64,000 nt of DNA from Streptomyces sp. D2-8 (GCF_023184515.1 NZ_JAAHBP010000009.1:310001-374000), one strand, 5' to 3'; shown: positions 47,553 to 57,036, counted from the first letter of the stretch. Notes: generated by a model from the sequence alone, not told the origin. Program-made: numbers and translations.

Positions 47553-48365
47553 TCAACACTGTGCCCCACCCGACTCTCCGACGGGTGGTTTGTTTTGCGC
47601 CGTTCTCCACCTGTATCCGGACATCTGACGCTGAGCGGTGTCCACAGTGTCCCGCAAGTCCACGAGCGTGACCGCCTTTCCGGCGAATTCGCCCTCGGCC
47701 AGGAAACCGTGCGGGAGCAGTGCCCCGATCGCGGCGAAGTCGCTGTCGTCGAGCACGATGTCCTCGTAGGAGATCCACTCTCCGCCGCCCACCACACAGC
47801 GGTATGTCCTCATCGGCGGTGGCGGTGTCATGCGGTACTCGGCGAGATGGAGCGCGCTGCACGCCTCGAACCCCACCCGGAACAACAGGATCTGCGCGTT
47901 CGCCGCGTACAGTCGCGCCAACGGGGACCGTTCCCCCAGATGGCAGTTCGGGTCGTGACCGGTGAGCAGACCGCGGGCCCGCGGGCCGATCGCGGCGAAC
48001 GAGGTCTGGGGATGCGCGCTGCGCAACGACCTGGGCGTTGCGCGTACACAGTCGGCCAGCGCACCGACCGCCGGGCAGGGGGTGAGGTCCGGATCGAACG
48101 GGGGCATGCCCGCCCGGTAGACCGCCTTCTCCTGATCGGTCAGCCCTGCGGTGAGCGCGCGGTGGCGGTCGGAGGTATCGGAGTTCTCGGGGGTGAAGGC
48201 CGGCGTGACGAGCGTGCCCTTCGGGCCGAGGGCGCTCAGCAGGGCGTCACGTACCACGGCGGGAGCCAGGCCGGTGCCGCTCAGCGATGCGTGCACCAGC
48301 AGCACGCCTCCGCGCCGGACGCCCAGCCCGCTCAGAAAGTGAGCGAGGCGGGTGCCGTCAGTCAT
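47553..48365 (-). CDS. AAC(3)-family N-acetyltransferase of the FxSxx-COOH locus
   Basis: This 270-residue protein has the aminoglycoside 3-N-acetyltransferase fold, with LLVHASLSGTGL, GTLVTPAFTPENSD, SAHPQTSFAAIGPRA, GERSPLARLY and FEACSALHLAEYR. In FxSxx-COOH loci, AAC(3)-like proteins occur next to or fused with FxsB, so it more likely modifies the peptide product than an antibiotic. Its ATG lies inside the end of fxsB (8-nt overlap), indicating translational coupling. Acetyl-CoA dependence is assumed from the fold. Whether the peptide amine is the acceptor is unknown. Confidence 0.85.
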   Translation of the reverse strand: MTDGTRLAHFLSGLGVRRGGVLLVHASLSGTGLAPAVVRDALLSALGPKGTLVTPAFTPENSDTSDRHRALTAGLTDQEKAVYRAGMPPFDPDLTPCPAVGALADCVRATPRSLRSAHPQTSFAAIGPRARGLLTGHDPNCHLGERSPLARLYAANAQILLFRVGFEACSALHLAEYRMTPPPPMRTYRCVVGGGEWISYEDIVLDDSDFAAIGALLPHGFLAEGEFAGKAVTLVDLRDTVDTAQRQMSGYRWRTAQNKPPVGESGGAQC

Positions 48366-50517
48366 GGAGAGTCGTCCACTCCGTACGCAGCTCGTCGGCC
48401 AAGTAGGTTCCGTTCTCCGTGAGTTCATGCCGGGGAAGGCCGGCCAGCTCGCTCAGGACCCGGCCGGCCAGGATGCGCGCCGAACCGGCTTCCGGTGACG
48501 GACGGGCGGCTTTGCCGACATACTCGCTGGCCAGGTCGAGGAGACGCCCTGCCGGGCTGCCCGGCAGGTGCAGGTCGACGACCTCGCGCAGAGCGGAGAG
48601 CCGCGCCTTGCGACCGAGGCGGGGCAGCTCCCGGACGAACTCCTCCGGCTCGAAGTCGATCCCCACTCCCAGCGCGCCGCCGCCACAGGTGCCCAGCTGC
48701 ACTCCGGCGCCTGCGGCGAGCGGGGTGATCGTCGTTGCGGCGGAGGCGTTGACGCTCTCCCACCAGCCGGGCTCACGCTCGTCCAGGAGACCGTACGCGG
48801 TTCCCAGCCGACTGCGGAACGCGTCCAGAGAGCCGGGGTCGAGCAGTGGGGTGACCGCTGCGGAGAAGCAGTCACGGAACGGGTCGGCGTCATCGATCAG
48901 CAGCGACAGACCGTGCCTGAGCGGCAGCGACACCAACGGCCGCCATCTCTGCAGGGTGAGGGACGAACCGCGGGGCCCGCCCGCCACGGGGTCCACGCCG
49001 CGCACCCGGAAGTCACCCTCCGCGACCCGGAATTCCACCCGCCCGGGCCGTGACAGTCGCACGGTGCCCAGGGTCGGGAGCGGGACCAGGGGGCTCGGCT
49101 GCTCCCAGCGCAGCGTCGCCTCGACACCCGCGCGCAGCGCTGCGGCCGTGGCCACCGCCATGAAGCGCGGCAGATCCGCCGTGCCGTCCCAGGAACGGAT
49201 CAGGGAGGGCCGGAGATAAGGATGGGAGATGACCGCGTCGAGGTGAGGGGCTGTGGCTTCGTCGGAGTCCAGGCGGACCAGGAGGCTCCAGACCTCGTCC
49301 CAGCCGGCACTGCCGGTGAGCTTGGTGTTCACCCCCGCGAGCAGCACACGGTCCAGGCTCAGCCGCGCTCGCCTGAGTGCGCCGACGCTCGTCACCGCCG
49401 GAGCCAGCGTGCGCTCCGTGATCCGTTCGGCGACTCCCTCGATCAGGGCACGCAGGTCCGCACAGTACACCGACGGGTTGTCGAAGGCCCGTTCGGTGCT
49501 GTAGCGATGTGCGTACAGTCCTCCGCCGCAGGTGTCGAGGACAGGGCATCGCCGGCAGGTCTCGCTGACCCCACTACGGCCGTCCAGGGTCCTCGCGCGC
49601 TCGGTGAACTCCCGGAAGCCATGCCGGAACACGTCGTACCCGGTGGCGGGCGCGCCGTCGTACGCGATCTTGAGTGAGTCGGACCGGGTGATCGTGCCGT
49701 CGGTCTCGACGACCGCGATGCCGCCGTGGGAGAGTCCCAGCGCCTCGGTCAGGGCGGGGCCACCGCGCAGCGTGCTGAGGATCGAGTCGAAGGTCCGCAC
49801 GGGCACCGGGCGCCCTTGCTCGTCCCACCGGTCGAAGACTCTGAGAAGCCAGTCGGCGTAGGGCGTGGCCGCTCCCGGGCGCCCGGGCGGCGGTGGTGCG
49901 TCCCAAGTGGCGTGGGGCAGGAGGTAGTCGATCCGCGGGGGGTCGAGGCCGGTGAGCGCGTCGTGCACGAGGACCGGATCGTTGGCCACGTCGATCGTGC
50001 AGAGCAGCCCCTGGAAGAGGTGCCGGTACTCGGGCAGACGCAGCAGTTCGAGCCCTCGCACCACCCGTTCGTGACTGCTGCGGCCCCGATGGTCGCGCCG
50101 GTGCCGGTCGTTCGCGGCCCGGTCGCCGTCCAGGGAGAGGCCCACGGTGACGTCGAACTCCCTGAACACCTCCAAGTGCGCGCGGTTCAGCCGCACACCG
50201 TTGGTGTGGATGTGCAGATCAAGGTCGGTCGTGGGGGCCAATGCACGGGTGAGTTCCGCGCAGATCGACCGCAGGCGGGCCGGACCCGCCAGCAACGGCT
50301 CGCCACCGTGCAGGATGACCGAGAGCGACCCGAGCTGCTGCTCGCAGGCGTACTCCGAGAGCCGGCGGGCCACCTGACGGAGGGTCGTCTCGGAGATCAG
50401 CGGTGGCATCCTCCGCCAGCTCTGATCCGCGTGCCGATACACGTAGCAGTGGTCACACGCCAGGTCGCATCTGCTGTGGACCTTCAGGACCAGTTCCCGG
50501 ACGGCCACGTCCGTCAC
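48358..50517 (-). CDS. fxsB: radical SAM/SPASM cyclophane maturase FxsB
   Basis: This 719-residue peptide-modifying enzyme has the radical SAM cluster motif CDLACDHCYVY (CxxxCxxC) near residue 18, followed by HGGEPL and SLDGDRAANDRHRR. A SPASM region with auxiliary-cluster cysteines (CRRCPVLDTCGGGLYAHRY) comes near residue 330. The remaining ~350 residues are a metallohydrolase-like extension without an HExxH motif, matching the described 'inactivated metallohydrolase extension form' of FxsB. By analogy with related maturases it should crosslink the Phe ring of the F-x-S motif in FxsA. The GTG at 50517 lies 39 nt after fxsA; the ribosome site (GGTGAGG) is modest. Confidence 0.92.
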   Translation of the reverse strand: MTDVAVRELVLKVHSRCDLACDHCYVYRHADQSWRRMPPLISETTLRQVARRLSEYACEQQLGSLSVILHGGEPLLAGPARLRSICAELTRALAPTTDLDLHIHTNGVRLNRAHLEVFREFDVTVGLSLDGDRAANDRHRRDHRGRSSHERVVRGLELLRLPEYRHLFQGLLCTIDVANDPVLVHDALTGLDPPRIDYLLPHATWDAPPPPGRPGAATPYADWLLRVFDRWDEQGRPVPVRTFDSILSTLRGGPALTEALGLSHGGIAVVETDGTITRSDSLKIAYDGAPATGYDVFRHGFREFTERARTLDGRSGVSETCRRCPVLDTCGGGLYAHRYSTERAFDNPSVYCADLRALIEGVAERITERTLAPAVTSVGALRRARLSLDRVLLAGVNTKLTGSAGWDEVWSLLVRLDSDEATAPHLDAVISHPYLRPSLIRSWDGTADLPRFMAVATAAALRAGVEATLRWEQPSPLVPLPTLGTVRLSRPGRVEFRVAEGDFRVRGVDPVAGGPRGSSLTLQRWRPLVSLPLRHGLSLLIDDADPFRDCFSAAVTPLLDPGSLDAFRSRLGTAYGLLDEREPGWWESVNASAATTITPLAAGAGVQLGTCGGGALGVGIDFEPEEFVRELPRLGRKARLSALREVVDLHLPGSPAGRLLDLASEYVGKAARPSPEAGSARILAGRVLSELAGLPRHELTENGTYLADELRTEWTTLHD

Positions 50518-50556
50518 ACCTCACCGGCAGCGCTGCGCGACCGCATGCCGACCGGG

Positions 50557-50739
50557 CTAGACGGCGGAGTTGAAGGTGCGGTGCGTCCCTGCGCCGTGCT
50601 GTCCCTGGGCCGGGGTCACTCGCTGCACGACCGTGGTCACCTCGATCCCGTGGATGCAGATCTCCGCGAGCGGGGTTCTCTCGGAGGCAGGGACTTCCGT
50701 AGGGGGCTTGTCTGCGGGTTTCGTGACGGGAATCTTCAT
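50557..50739 (-). CDS. fxsA: FxSxx-COOH RiPP precursor peptide
   Basis: This 60-residue precursor ends exactly in F-N-S-A-V, the F-x-S-x-x-COOH pattern that names the family. The leader (TEVPASERTPLAEI...) and a Gly/His-rich linker (GQHGAGTHR) precede the core. It lies 39 nt upstream of fxsB. I chose ATG 50739, which gives the usual family size; GTG 50754 and GTG 50781 are in-frame alternatives. The ribosome site for ATG is weak (AAGGTGA about 11 nt upstream). The single core motif means one cyclophane per peptide. Confidence 0.88.
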   Translation of the reverse strand: MKIPVTKPADKPPTEVPASERTPLAEICIHGIEVTTVVQRVTPAQGQHGAGTHRTFNSAV

Positions 50740-50979
50740 CTGCGTCGGCTTCACCTTGGGTCGGGGCCGCCTCCCACACACCGGGGACGGCGAGAGTCCG
50801 GGGCTGGAGTTGACACGGTGCGCGTAGACGTTCCGCCAAGCATGCCTCTGCCATCTTCGCAGCCCCTGCGCGAGGTGGGCAATGCGTACCGCAATGCCCT
50901 GTGCGGCAGCGGTGATTTCTCGTCATCGATGCCCCGGGCGTTCACAGGAGCACCGAACAGCGAGCCGGACCGGCACACT

Positions 50980-53900
50980 TCAGACCGGCAACAGCAACTC
51001 CAGATCCCGGTCGACGCGCTGCCAGCCGCGGCCCGCCGCCGTCCAGGGGTGTCCGGAGCCGAATCGCTTGTCGAACGCACTCACCGCCCGGTCCCGTAAC
51101 CGGCCGGCCTCCGCCGTACGGCCCGTCGAGCGCAGGGTGACCGCCAGACACAGGTCGGCGATCAAGGTGTCCGGGTGACCGTCTCCGAGGCAGGAGCGCA
51201 GGGCTTCCGCACAGGCCCGTGCCATGCTCTCGGCCGCGGCGAACTGCTCCAGGTCGCCGAGGACGTTGGCCATCGTCAGCCGCCCGCACAGGGTGTACGG
51301 ATGCGCGTCACCGAGAAGCCTTCCGAAGGACCGGACGGTCCGCGTGGCCGCCGCCAGCGCTTCGTCGGTCTCCCCCGCGGTGCGCAGCCACGCCGCGAGG
51401 TTGTGGTCGCAGACCGCGTTGTCCGGGTGCTCGGGGCCGCGCAGCTGGGCGACACCGTGCTGGAGACGGCTGATGACCGAGCGCGCGGCGGCGAGGTCGC
51501 CCGCACCGGCGGTCAGGGCCGCCAGGTTGACACCGCACACCAGCCAGTCGGGATCGCCTCGGTCCCGTCCCGTCGTGTAACCCTCCTCGGCATCCGCAGC
51601 GAGCGCGTCGGCCTCGTGGCGCTGTCCGATGCGACGCAGGGAGACCGACAGGCTGACGGTCGCGCGCAACGCGCCATGGGTGTTCTGGAAGCGCAGGCTC
51701 TCCAGGACGGGGCGCAGTACGCGCACGGAGCCGGCGTAGTCGCCGAGCTCCCGCAGGTCCCGGGCAAGGCCCAGTGCCGAGGCCAGCGTCGACGGATGGC
51801 CGTCTCCGAGTACCCGGCACTGCCGTTGCCAGGTGGCCAGGCTCCGCTCCCGCGCGGCCGAGTAGTCCCCCACCAGACGCAGCGACCGGGCGAGAGCCTC
51901 GGCGGCGGTCAGCGTCTGCGGGTGCTCTTCGCCGAACAGGTCGTGGAATCCGGTGTGCACCTCGCGCGCCAGCTCCAGGGCCTCGCCGAACCTGCCCAGC
52001 GCTCTCAGGTTCTCCGCCAGGCCCGCCGCGGTGATCAGGGTGTGCGCGTGTCCGGGCGGCAGCAGCCCACGCTGCCGGGTCAGCGTACGGGAGTCCAGAC
52101 CGTACGCCTCCTCATGGGCTCCCAGGCTCCGCAATGCGGCCGCCTGGTGGTTGCGCAGCTGGAGCACTTGCTGGTCGTCGTCTCCCCCGTCGACGGCGGT
52201 CCAGCTCTGGTCCAGCCGGCGGCCCAGCTCGAGGGCCCGGGCCGGCATGCCGTACTGCGCGGTACGGCGCACTCGCTCCAGCAGCACGGCGCGGGTGTCG
52301 CCGTCGGGGCACCCGTCCGCACCGGCGTGGTCGAGGTGGGGCCAGAGTCTCTCGAACGACTGGTCGTCCGTCTCGGTGACGGAGTCGTCGCGCCGGGGGG
52401 CGGCGGCCGTGAGGAGCCGGTGTGCCTCGTGACGGACCTCGTCCCTCTCGCCGGCGGACAGGGAAGCCGTCACCAGGCGCTGCACGACCCGGTGCACCTT
52501 CAGGGTGTGGCCGGCTTGGTCGACCTCGGCCAGGCCCAGCCGACTGAGCTCCTGCACCTCTCGGTCGACCAGCATCGGCTCGTGCAGCGAGGCATCGTGC
52601 GGACGCAGCAGGCACAGCGCGGTGTCGGTGGACAGCAAGCTCAGCGGCAGTGGCAGCGGCGCGAGCCGGCTGCACAGGGCGAGCAGCCGCAGCGCTGCGG
52701 GAGCGCGCTCGGCGAGTGCCTCCAGGGCCACTCCGGTACTCGCGGCGATCGCCGGGGAGGCCGGGTCGTCTCCGCCCCTCGCGGCCCGGGCGTCGCGCCA
52801 GACGGCCAGCCGGTGCAGGTACTCCTGCGCCGACGGGAACTGCGCGAGCCACGATCCGGCCTGCGCGACGGCCAGCGGGAGGTCGCTCGCCGTGGCCGCG
52901 ATCCGGTCCGCGTCCACGGCGGAGAGCGCCGGAACCCGCCGCCGCAGCAGCTCGATGCTCTGCTCCCGGGTGAACACGTCGACCCATATGGGACGCATGG
53001 TCTCGCTCCACGCGCGGTCCCGGGATGTCACCAGCACATGCCCGTGGGGTCCGGTGGGCAGCAGCCCCGACAGGGCCTGCGGGCCACCGGCGTTGTCGTA
53101 CACCATGAGCCACCGGCCGCTCGGCGCCCCCGAGTCCAGCGCGTCGAGAGCCCGGCCTGCGGCCGTGGGCACGTCGTCGCCGTGACGCAGGCCCATCCGC
53201 TCCGCCAGCTGTGCCAGCGACAGCAGGACCGACTCCCGGCTCTGAGCACGGATCCACCACACCAGGTCGTACGCCGCCTGGAAGCGGTGGGCGTACTCCA
53301 CCGCCAGCTGGGTGCGCCCGGTGGCGGTGAGACCGTTGTGAGGGAGTATCACAGCCCGTTGCTGACTGACCTTCAGCGTGGCGTCGAGCTGGTCGAGCAG
53401 CCGGTCCCGGCCCACGAAGAAGGGGTTGCGCGCCGGCGCCTCCCACACGTCCGGCGTCCGGCGCGGGAACGGCGGCCGGGCCGACCTCAGTGCGCGTTCA
53501 GCCGCCTCGCCGGACAGTCCGACACCGCGCAGCAGGGCCTCAGCGGTGCGTGGCTCGTCGAGGGAGGTCAGGTCGACTGCCTCGTAGTCGCTGAACGGGG
53601 GCGTGAGCGGGACGGGCTCGACCCGCAGCGGGATCAGCTTCCCCGACGAACCGGAACCGGTCTCGCCCATGCTCTCCCACAGGGTCCGGGACTGCGGCGA
53701 ACGCAGGAAGGACGACGACAGCAGGGCAAGGGTGCGAGGCGCTCCGCCCCGGGTGCCCGGCTCGGTGCCGCTGCCGGGTGCGATGACCTCGAAACCGGAG
53801 CCGGTCAGCAGCCAGCCGACCCAGTCGGCCCACATCCGGTCCTGCGGGGCGTACCACAGCCGCAGCGGCGTGGCGATGGGGGACAACGGCCGGATGAAGG

Positions 53901-54849
53901 AGGCGAGATGGCGTCTGCGTAGTTCGTCGTCCAGGGGCGGCAGACGCCGCACGCGGCCGTTGGTGATCAGCTCCGTCAGGAGCTCGAAGGCGGTCAGCAG
54001 GCTGTCGGGTTCACTTGGAGGGTCACCGAACGCGGCAAGGGTCTCTTCGTAGGCGTAGTCCGACCGGTGCGGGACTTCCATGCCGGTCCGGGAGTCGGCC
54101 GGCAACTCCTGGAAACTGACCCGGACGAGCTCACGGGCCGCCGCCAGGCGCGTGTCCCGGCCGTCGGCGACCCGCATCGCGACGGGCAGTACGCGCAGGG
54201 GGCGGGGGTGGACGTCCCGGAGTATGGAGCGGGCCATACGTGCCGCGCCCTCGATGCTCTGCGAGCTCAGGGTGAAGCAGTTGACCAGGACGTCCGGCAG
54301 GTCGATGGTGCACAGGCCGACCAGGTCGCTCACGCCGCAGCGGCTGTCGATGAGCGTGAAGTCGTAGTGGCTCTTCATGTCGTGGCGCAGCGCCTCCAGG
54401 AACCGGGCGCCACCGAACCGCTCGGCGAACTCCCGCCAGCTGAAGTCCATCAGGTGTGTCAGGTACTCGCCGTCCTGCCGTCCGGCAGGCATGTAGTCCA
54501 GGCTTCCGCCGTCGGGGAAGGTCCAGTCGACGGAGACGGCGTGCGGCAGGACCCGGGCAAGGCGCTGCCGCAGGTCCGCCGCCGACTCGGTGACCGGTCG
54601 CGTACGCCATTCCGTGACGTAGCCCGAGAACAGGTTGAGCACGCCCGTGGTGGCGGCCGAGGTCGCGCCGTCGAGGAACGGGTGAAAGTAGCGGTGCAGC
54701 CCCGGCGCTTCCACGTCCCAGTCGGCGGCCAGCACGTGGTACCCGTTGGAGGCCAGGATCCACGCGACGTTGGCCACGGCCATGGTCCGCCCCGTGCCGC
54801 CCTTCTGGGAGTAAAAAGTGACGATCTGCCCGTCAGAGCTCAGGGTCAT
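50980..54849 (-). CDS. fxsT: FxSxx-COOH system giant ParA/TIR-like/NB-ARC/TPR protein (copy 2)
   Basis: This 1289-residue paralog of the protein at 43311-47237 shares its domain order: ParA-like (SQKGGTGRTMAVANVAWIL), TIR-like (about 330-440; WYAPQDRMWADWVGWLL), NB-ARC (about 480-780), and TPR (about 860-1280). The key difference is in the NB-ARC P-loop near residue 509, which reads GLTATGRTQLAVEY instead of GLGGVGKT, so the invariant lysine is arginine and ATP use is doubtful. RWLMVYDNAGG keeps the Walker B region. It overlaps fxsC by 17 nt and starts at ATG 54849 with AGGAG 7 nt upstream. A 240-nt gap to fxsA may hold a promoter. Confidence 0.86.
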   Translation of the reverse strand: MTLSSDGQIVTFYSQKGGTGRTMAVANVAWILASNGYHVLAADWDVEAPGLHRYFHPFLDGATSAATTGVLNLFSGYVTEWRTRPVTESAADLRQRLARVLPHAVSVDWTFPDGGSLDYMPAGRQDGEYLTHLMDFSWREFAERFGGARFLEALRHDMKSHYDFTLIDSRCGVSDLVGLCTIDLPDVLVNCFTLSSQSIEGAARMARSILRDVHPRPLRVLPVAMRVADGRDTRLAAARELVRVSFQELPADSRTGMEVPHRSDYAYEETLAAFGDPPSEPDSLLTAFELLTELITNGRVRRLPPLDDELRRRHLASFIRPLSPIATPLRLWYAPQDRMWADWVGWLLTGSGFEVIAPGSGTEPGTRGGAPRTLALLSSSFLRSPQSRTLWESMGETGSGSSGKLIPLRVEPVPLTPPFSDYEAVDLTSLDEPRTAEALLRGVGLSGEAAERALRSARPPFPRRTPDVWEAPARNPFFVGRDRLLDQLDATLKVSQQRAVILPHNGLTATGRTQLAVEYAHRFQAAYDLVWWIRAQSRESVLLSLAQLAERMGLRHGDDVPTAAGRALDALDSGAPSGRWLMVYDNAGGPQALSGLLPTGPHGHVLVTSRDRAWSETMRPIWVDVFTREQSIELLRRRVPALSAVDADRIAATASDLPLAVAQAGSWLAQFPSAQEYLHRLAVWRDARAARGGDDPASPAIAASTGVALEALAERAPAALRLLALCSRLAPLPLPLSLLSTDTALCLLRPHDASLHEPMLVDREVQELSRLGLAEVDQAGHTLKVHRVVQRLVTASLSAGERDEVRHEAHRLLTAAAPRRDDSVTETDDQSFERLWPHLDHAGADGCPDGDTRAVLLERVRRTAQYGMPARALELGRRLDQSWTAVDGGDDDQQVLQLRNHQAAALRSLGAHEEAYGLDSRTLTRQRGLLPPGHAHTLITAAGLAENLRALGRFGEALELAREVHTGFHDLFGEEHPQTLTAAEALARSLRLVGDYSAARERSLATWQRQCRVLGDGHPSTLASALGLARDLRELGDYAGSVRVLRPVLESLRFQNTHGALRATVSLSVSLRRIGQRHEADALAADAEEGYTTGRDRGDPDWLVCGVNLAALTAGAGDLAAARSVISRLQHGVAQLRGPEHPDNAVCDHNLAAWLRTAGETDEALAAATRTVRSFGRLLGDAHPYTLCGRLTMANVLGDLEQFAAAESMARACAEALRSCLGDGHPDTLIADLCLAVTLRSTGRTAEAGRLRDRAVSAFDKRFGSGHPWTAAGRGWQRVDRDLELLLPV

Positions 54850-56131
54850 CACGCGTCTCCTGAGCGACTCCCGGCTCCGGGACGGGGCCGAGCAGCCTCG
54901 GCCGGGGGACGGGGGGACCGGCGGGCGGGTAGACGGGCGACACGTAGCGGAGGAACTGGGCAGCCGCCCACTGGATCACGGTCGGGAGGATGTCGGCGAA
55001 CGCGGCCAGGGAGGGCACTCCGCCCGTCGCAGCCCGGGAGACGCTGCGGCCTCGCTGCAGCGTGCGCGGCAGGGTCTTCTCCAGGGCCAACTGCAGCTCC
55101 GTCCCTGATGACTCGTTGTCCGGGTCGGAGAGGTCCCACGGCACAATGACCACGACCCACGGCTGGGCCGCCGCGTCCACCCGGGTGAGCAGCTCCCGCT
55201 GCTCCGGGTCGGCGACCGCCCAGCGGTCGAGCAGCATCACCGTCGGTGCCGACGGGCGCGCCTCGGCGAGCAGACTGCCGACCGCTTCGTCCAGAGGTTC
55301 GACCGTGGTGAGGTAGTCGAGCCCGCGCACCTGCTCCGCGGCGAAGTCCGCGAGCGGCCGGGCGGTGTCGCCATCGCTCTCCCGGTACGGGTTCCAGTCG
55401 ACCGGGGAGGGGCCGTAGCAGCGTTCCGAGCGCCCCGGCGGCAGTTCGCGACTGCTGGGCGCGGCCACGACGATGCGCAGCCGACGTAACACGGGTGGCG
55501 ACCCGAAGGCGTTGGGCAGGTCCGCCAGTTTCTGCGGTTCGCCTCTGGGCACCGGATTCTCGTGGGCTGTGGTGACGATCGCCCGGGCCAGGAGCAGGAC
55601 GGCGTGCTCGTAATCGGTCCGGTACCGGCGCAGCTTCATCAGCGAGTACAGGCCCTCGGACGCGTAGTGCGGGCCGAAGCGCTCATGGTCGTGGTGCAGG
55701 CTCTTCGCGGTCGAGGGAAGACGCTCGGCCTGCACGGGCGTCCACAGCGCCGGCACGATCGCCGGCAGGGCGGTGGCCTGCGAGGTCCGGCCCCGCGCCT
55801 GGCGCAGCGCGAAGGCCCGCCACTCGCGGCCGCAGTGGTCGCTGGCGAAGTAGCGCGGTGAGTACAGCGGTACGAACACCCGGCAGGTGGCCAATGCGGC
55901 CGACAGGCGCGAACTCCAGTCCTCACCGATCCGCATCGCGCGGTCCATGAACCCGGCCGACTCGCCCTCCGGCAGGTCTGTCAGCATCAGGATGTGCTCA
56001 CAGAGGTCTTGGTAGAGCCGGTGCACCCACATGTCCGGGTCCGGGCCGTCGGTCGCGCGACGCGGCGTGTGCGCGTAGCTGAGGAAGAAGTAGGGGACGT
56101 GTGGGTCCGTCCGCTCCGGTTCCTGGTTCAC
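54833..56131 (-). CDS. fxsC: TIR-like protein FxsC
   Basis: This 432-residue protein has an N-terminal TIR-type domain (about residues 11-125). It has the opening strand VPYFFLSYAHTP, the ATCRVFVPLYSPRYFASDHCGREW segment where Glu103 occupies the catalytic-glutamate position of NADase TIRs, and conserved hydrophobic strands. The C-terminal half (FxsC-specific) contains LRIVVAAPSSRELPPG and a second Rossmann-like core (PWVVVIVPWDL). A TTA codon encodes the leucine at 55487-55489, so expression should depend on the bldA tRNA. GTG 56131 has GGGGGAGG 7 nt upstream. It follows the macro-domain gene by 29 nt. Confidence 0.85.
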   Translation of the reverse strand: MNQEPERTDPHVPYFFLSYAHTPRRATDGPDPDMWVHRLYQDLCEHILMLTDLPEGESAGFMDRAMRIGEDWSSRLSAALATCRVFVPLYSPRYFASDHCGREWRAFALRQARGRTSQATALPAIVPALWTPVQAERLPSTAKSLHHDHERFGPHYASEGLYSLMKLRRYRTDYEHAVLLLARAIVTTAHENPVPRGEPQKLADLPNAFGSPPVLRRLRIVVAAPSSRELPPGRSERCYGPSPVDWNPYRESDGDTARPLADFAAEQVRGLDYLTTVEPLDEAVGSLLAEARPSAPTVMLLDRWAVADPEQRELLTRVDAAAQPWVVVIVPWDLSDPDNESSGTELQLALEKTLPRTLQRGRSVSRAATGGVPSLAAFADILPTVIQWAAAQFLRYVSPVYPPAGPPVPRPRLLGPVPEPGVAQETRDDPEL

Positions 56132-56160
56132 ACCAAGGCCTCCCCCCACACGTCCGGCGG

Positions 56161-57036
56161 TCACAGCGTCCGCAGGAACATGGCCAACTCGAGCATGTCG
56201 ACTCGCACATAATCCTCTGGAAGGACCACGATCGTCAGCTCTTTGCAGATGACCGACCGCCGTGACCTCGTGACAAAGGACAACAGGATCAGTTTGATGA
56301 GACTCGCGTGATCCATACTGTCGATGCGGGCCAGGCCCGATCCGATCACCGGCATGGCCACCGCCTCGCGGCGGGCGTGCAGATGCATCGCATGCCACAG
56401 TTCTTCGAGGCTGTTCCAGATCTGGTCAGGTCCCGAATCGACGGTCAGGTCGTTGCGCATCGTGCCGTAGGCGGTGAGGAAGTAGCGCCTCTGTGGCGAG
56501 CCGAGGACGGCGACCGTGCCCAGGGGGTAGCGGGCGAGTTTCCCCACCCGCTTCGCCGCCCGGTCCTCCACTCGAACCGGCGGTACGCCCGCGAGCGCGG
56601 TGTCGATATCGCCGTCGAGCCGGGTGGTCTCGCTCGCGTACAGACGATGCAGGAACTGGCCCTGCACGCTGCGGTGGACGATCAGCAGATCGTCCCGGGT
56701 GTCGGTGTCGAACACATCGTTGCTGCCGATGACCAAATGGCCCGGTTGCTCGAAGAGGTCGCCGACCTTGACGGTCACCTCGAATCCCGGGTGCAGGAAC
56801 TCGTGGCTCACCTGGGTCCGCGGCCAGGATCCCAGGATGCCGCCGACCAGCGAGAGACCGACGATGGTGAGAAACGCCGTGGTGCGCGGCAGGGAGCTGT
56901 CCGGCCAGAACGCCAGGTACAGCTGGACGGCCCCCGACAGCAGACCGAACTGAACGGCGCAGGCGCGGCCGGCGGTGGACAGACCGAGGCGCGTGCGGAA
57001 GATCGTCCGTGCCTGATGTCTGATCATCCGGCTCAT
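56161..57036 (-). CDS. two-TM macro-domain protein (type II Thoeris ThsA-like)
   Basis: This 291-residue membrane protein has two hydrophobic segments near residues 25-75 (VQFGLLSGAVQLYLAFW; AFLTIVGLSLVGGILGSW), followed by a macro-type domain from about residue 85. The macro signature FEVTVKVGDLFEQPGHLVIGSNDVFDTD and AVAMPVIGSGLARID match the ThsA macro family (DUF6430). In type II Thoeris the macro domain binds an ADP-ribose-derived signal made by a TIR protein, and the membrane segments act as the effector. The preceding TIR gene overlaps it by ATGA, so the pair is translationally coupled and fits that architecture. Confidence 0.82.
   Translation of the reverse strand: MSRMIRHQARTIFRTRLGLSTAGRACAVQFGLLSGAVQLYLAFWPDSSLPRTTAFLTIVGLSLVGGILGSWPRTQVSHEFLHPGFEVTVKVGDLFEQPGHLVIGSNDVFDTDTRDDLLIVHRSVQGQFLHRLYASETTRLDGDIDTALAGVPPVRVEDRAAKRVGKLARYPLGTVAVLGSPQRRYFLTAYGTMRNDLTVDSGPDQIWNSLEELWHAMHLHARREAVAMPVIGSGLARIDSMDHASLIKLILLSFVTRSRRSVICKELTIVVLPEDYVRVDMLELAMFLRTL

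Noticed and set aside
47553..48365. Aminoglycoside resistance gene
   Set aside because: The overlap with fxsB and the known presence of AAC(3) folds in FxSxx loci make a peptide-tailoring role more likely.
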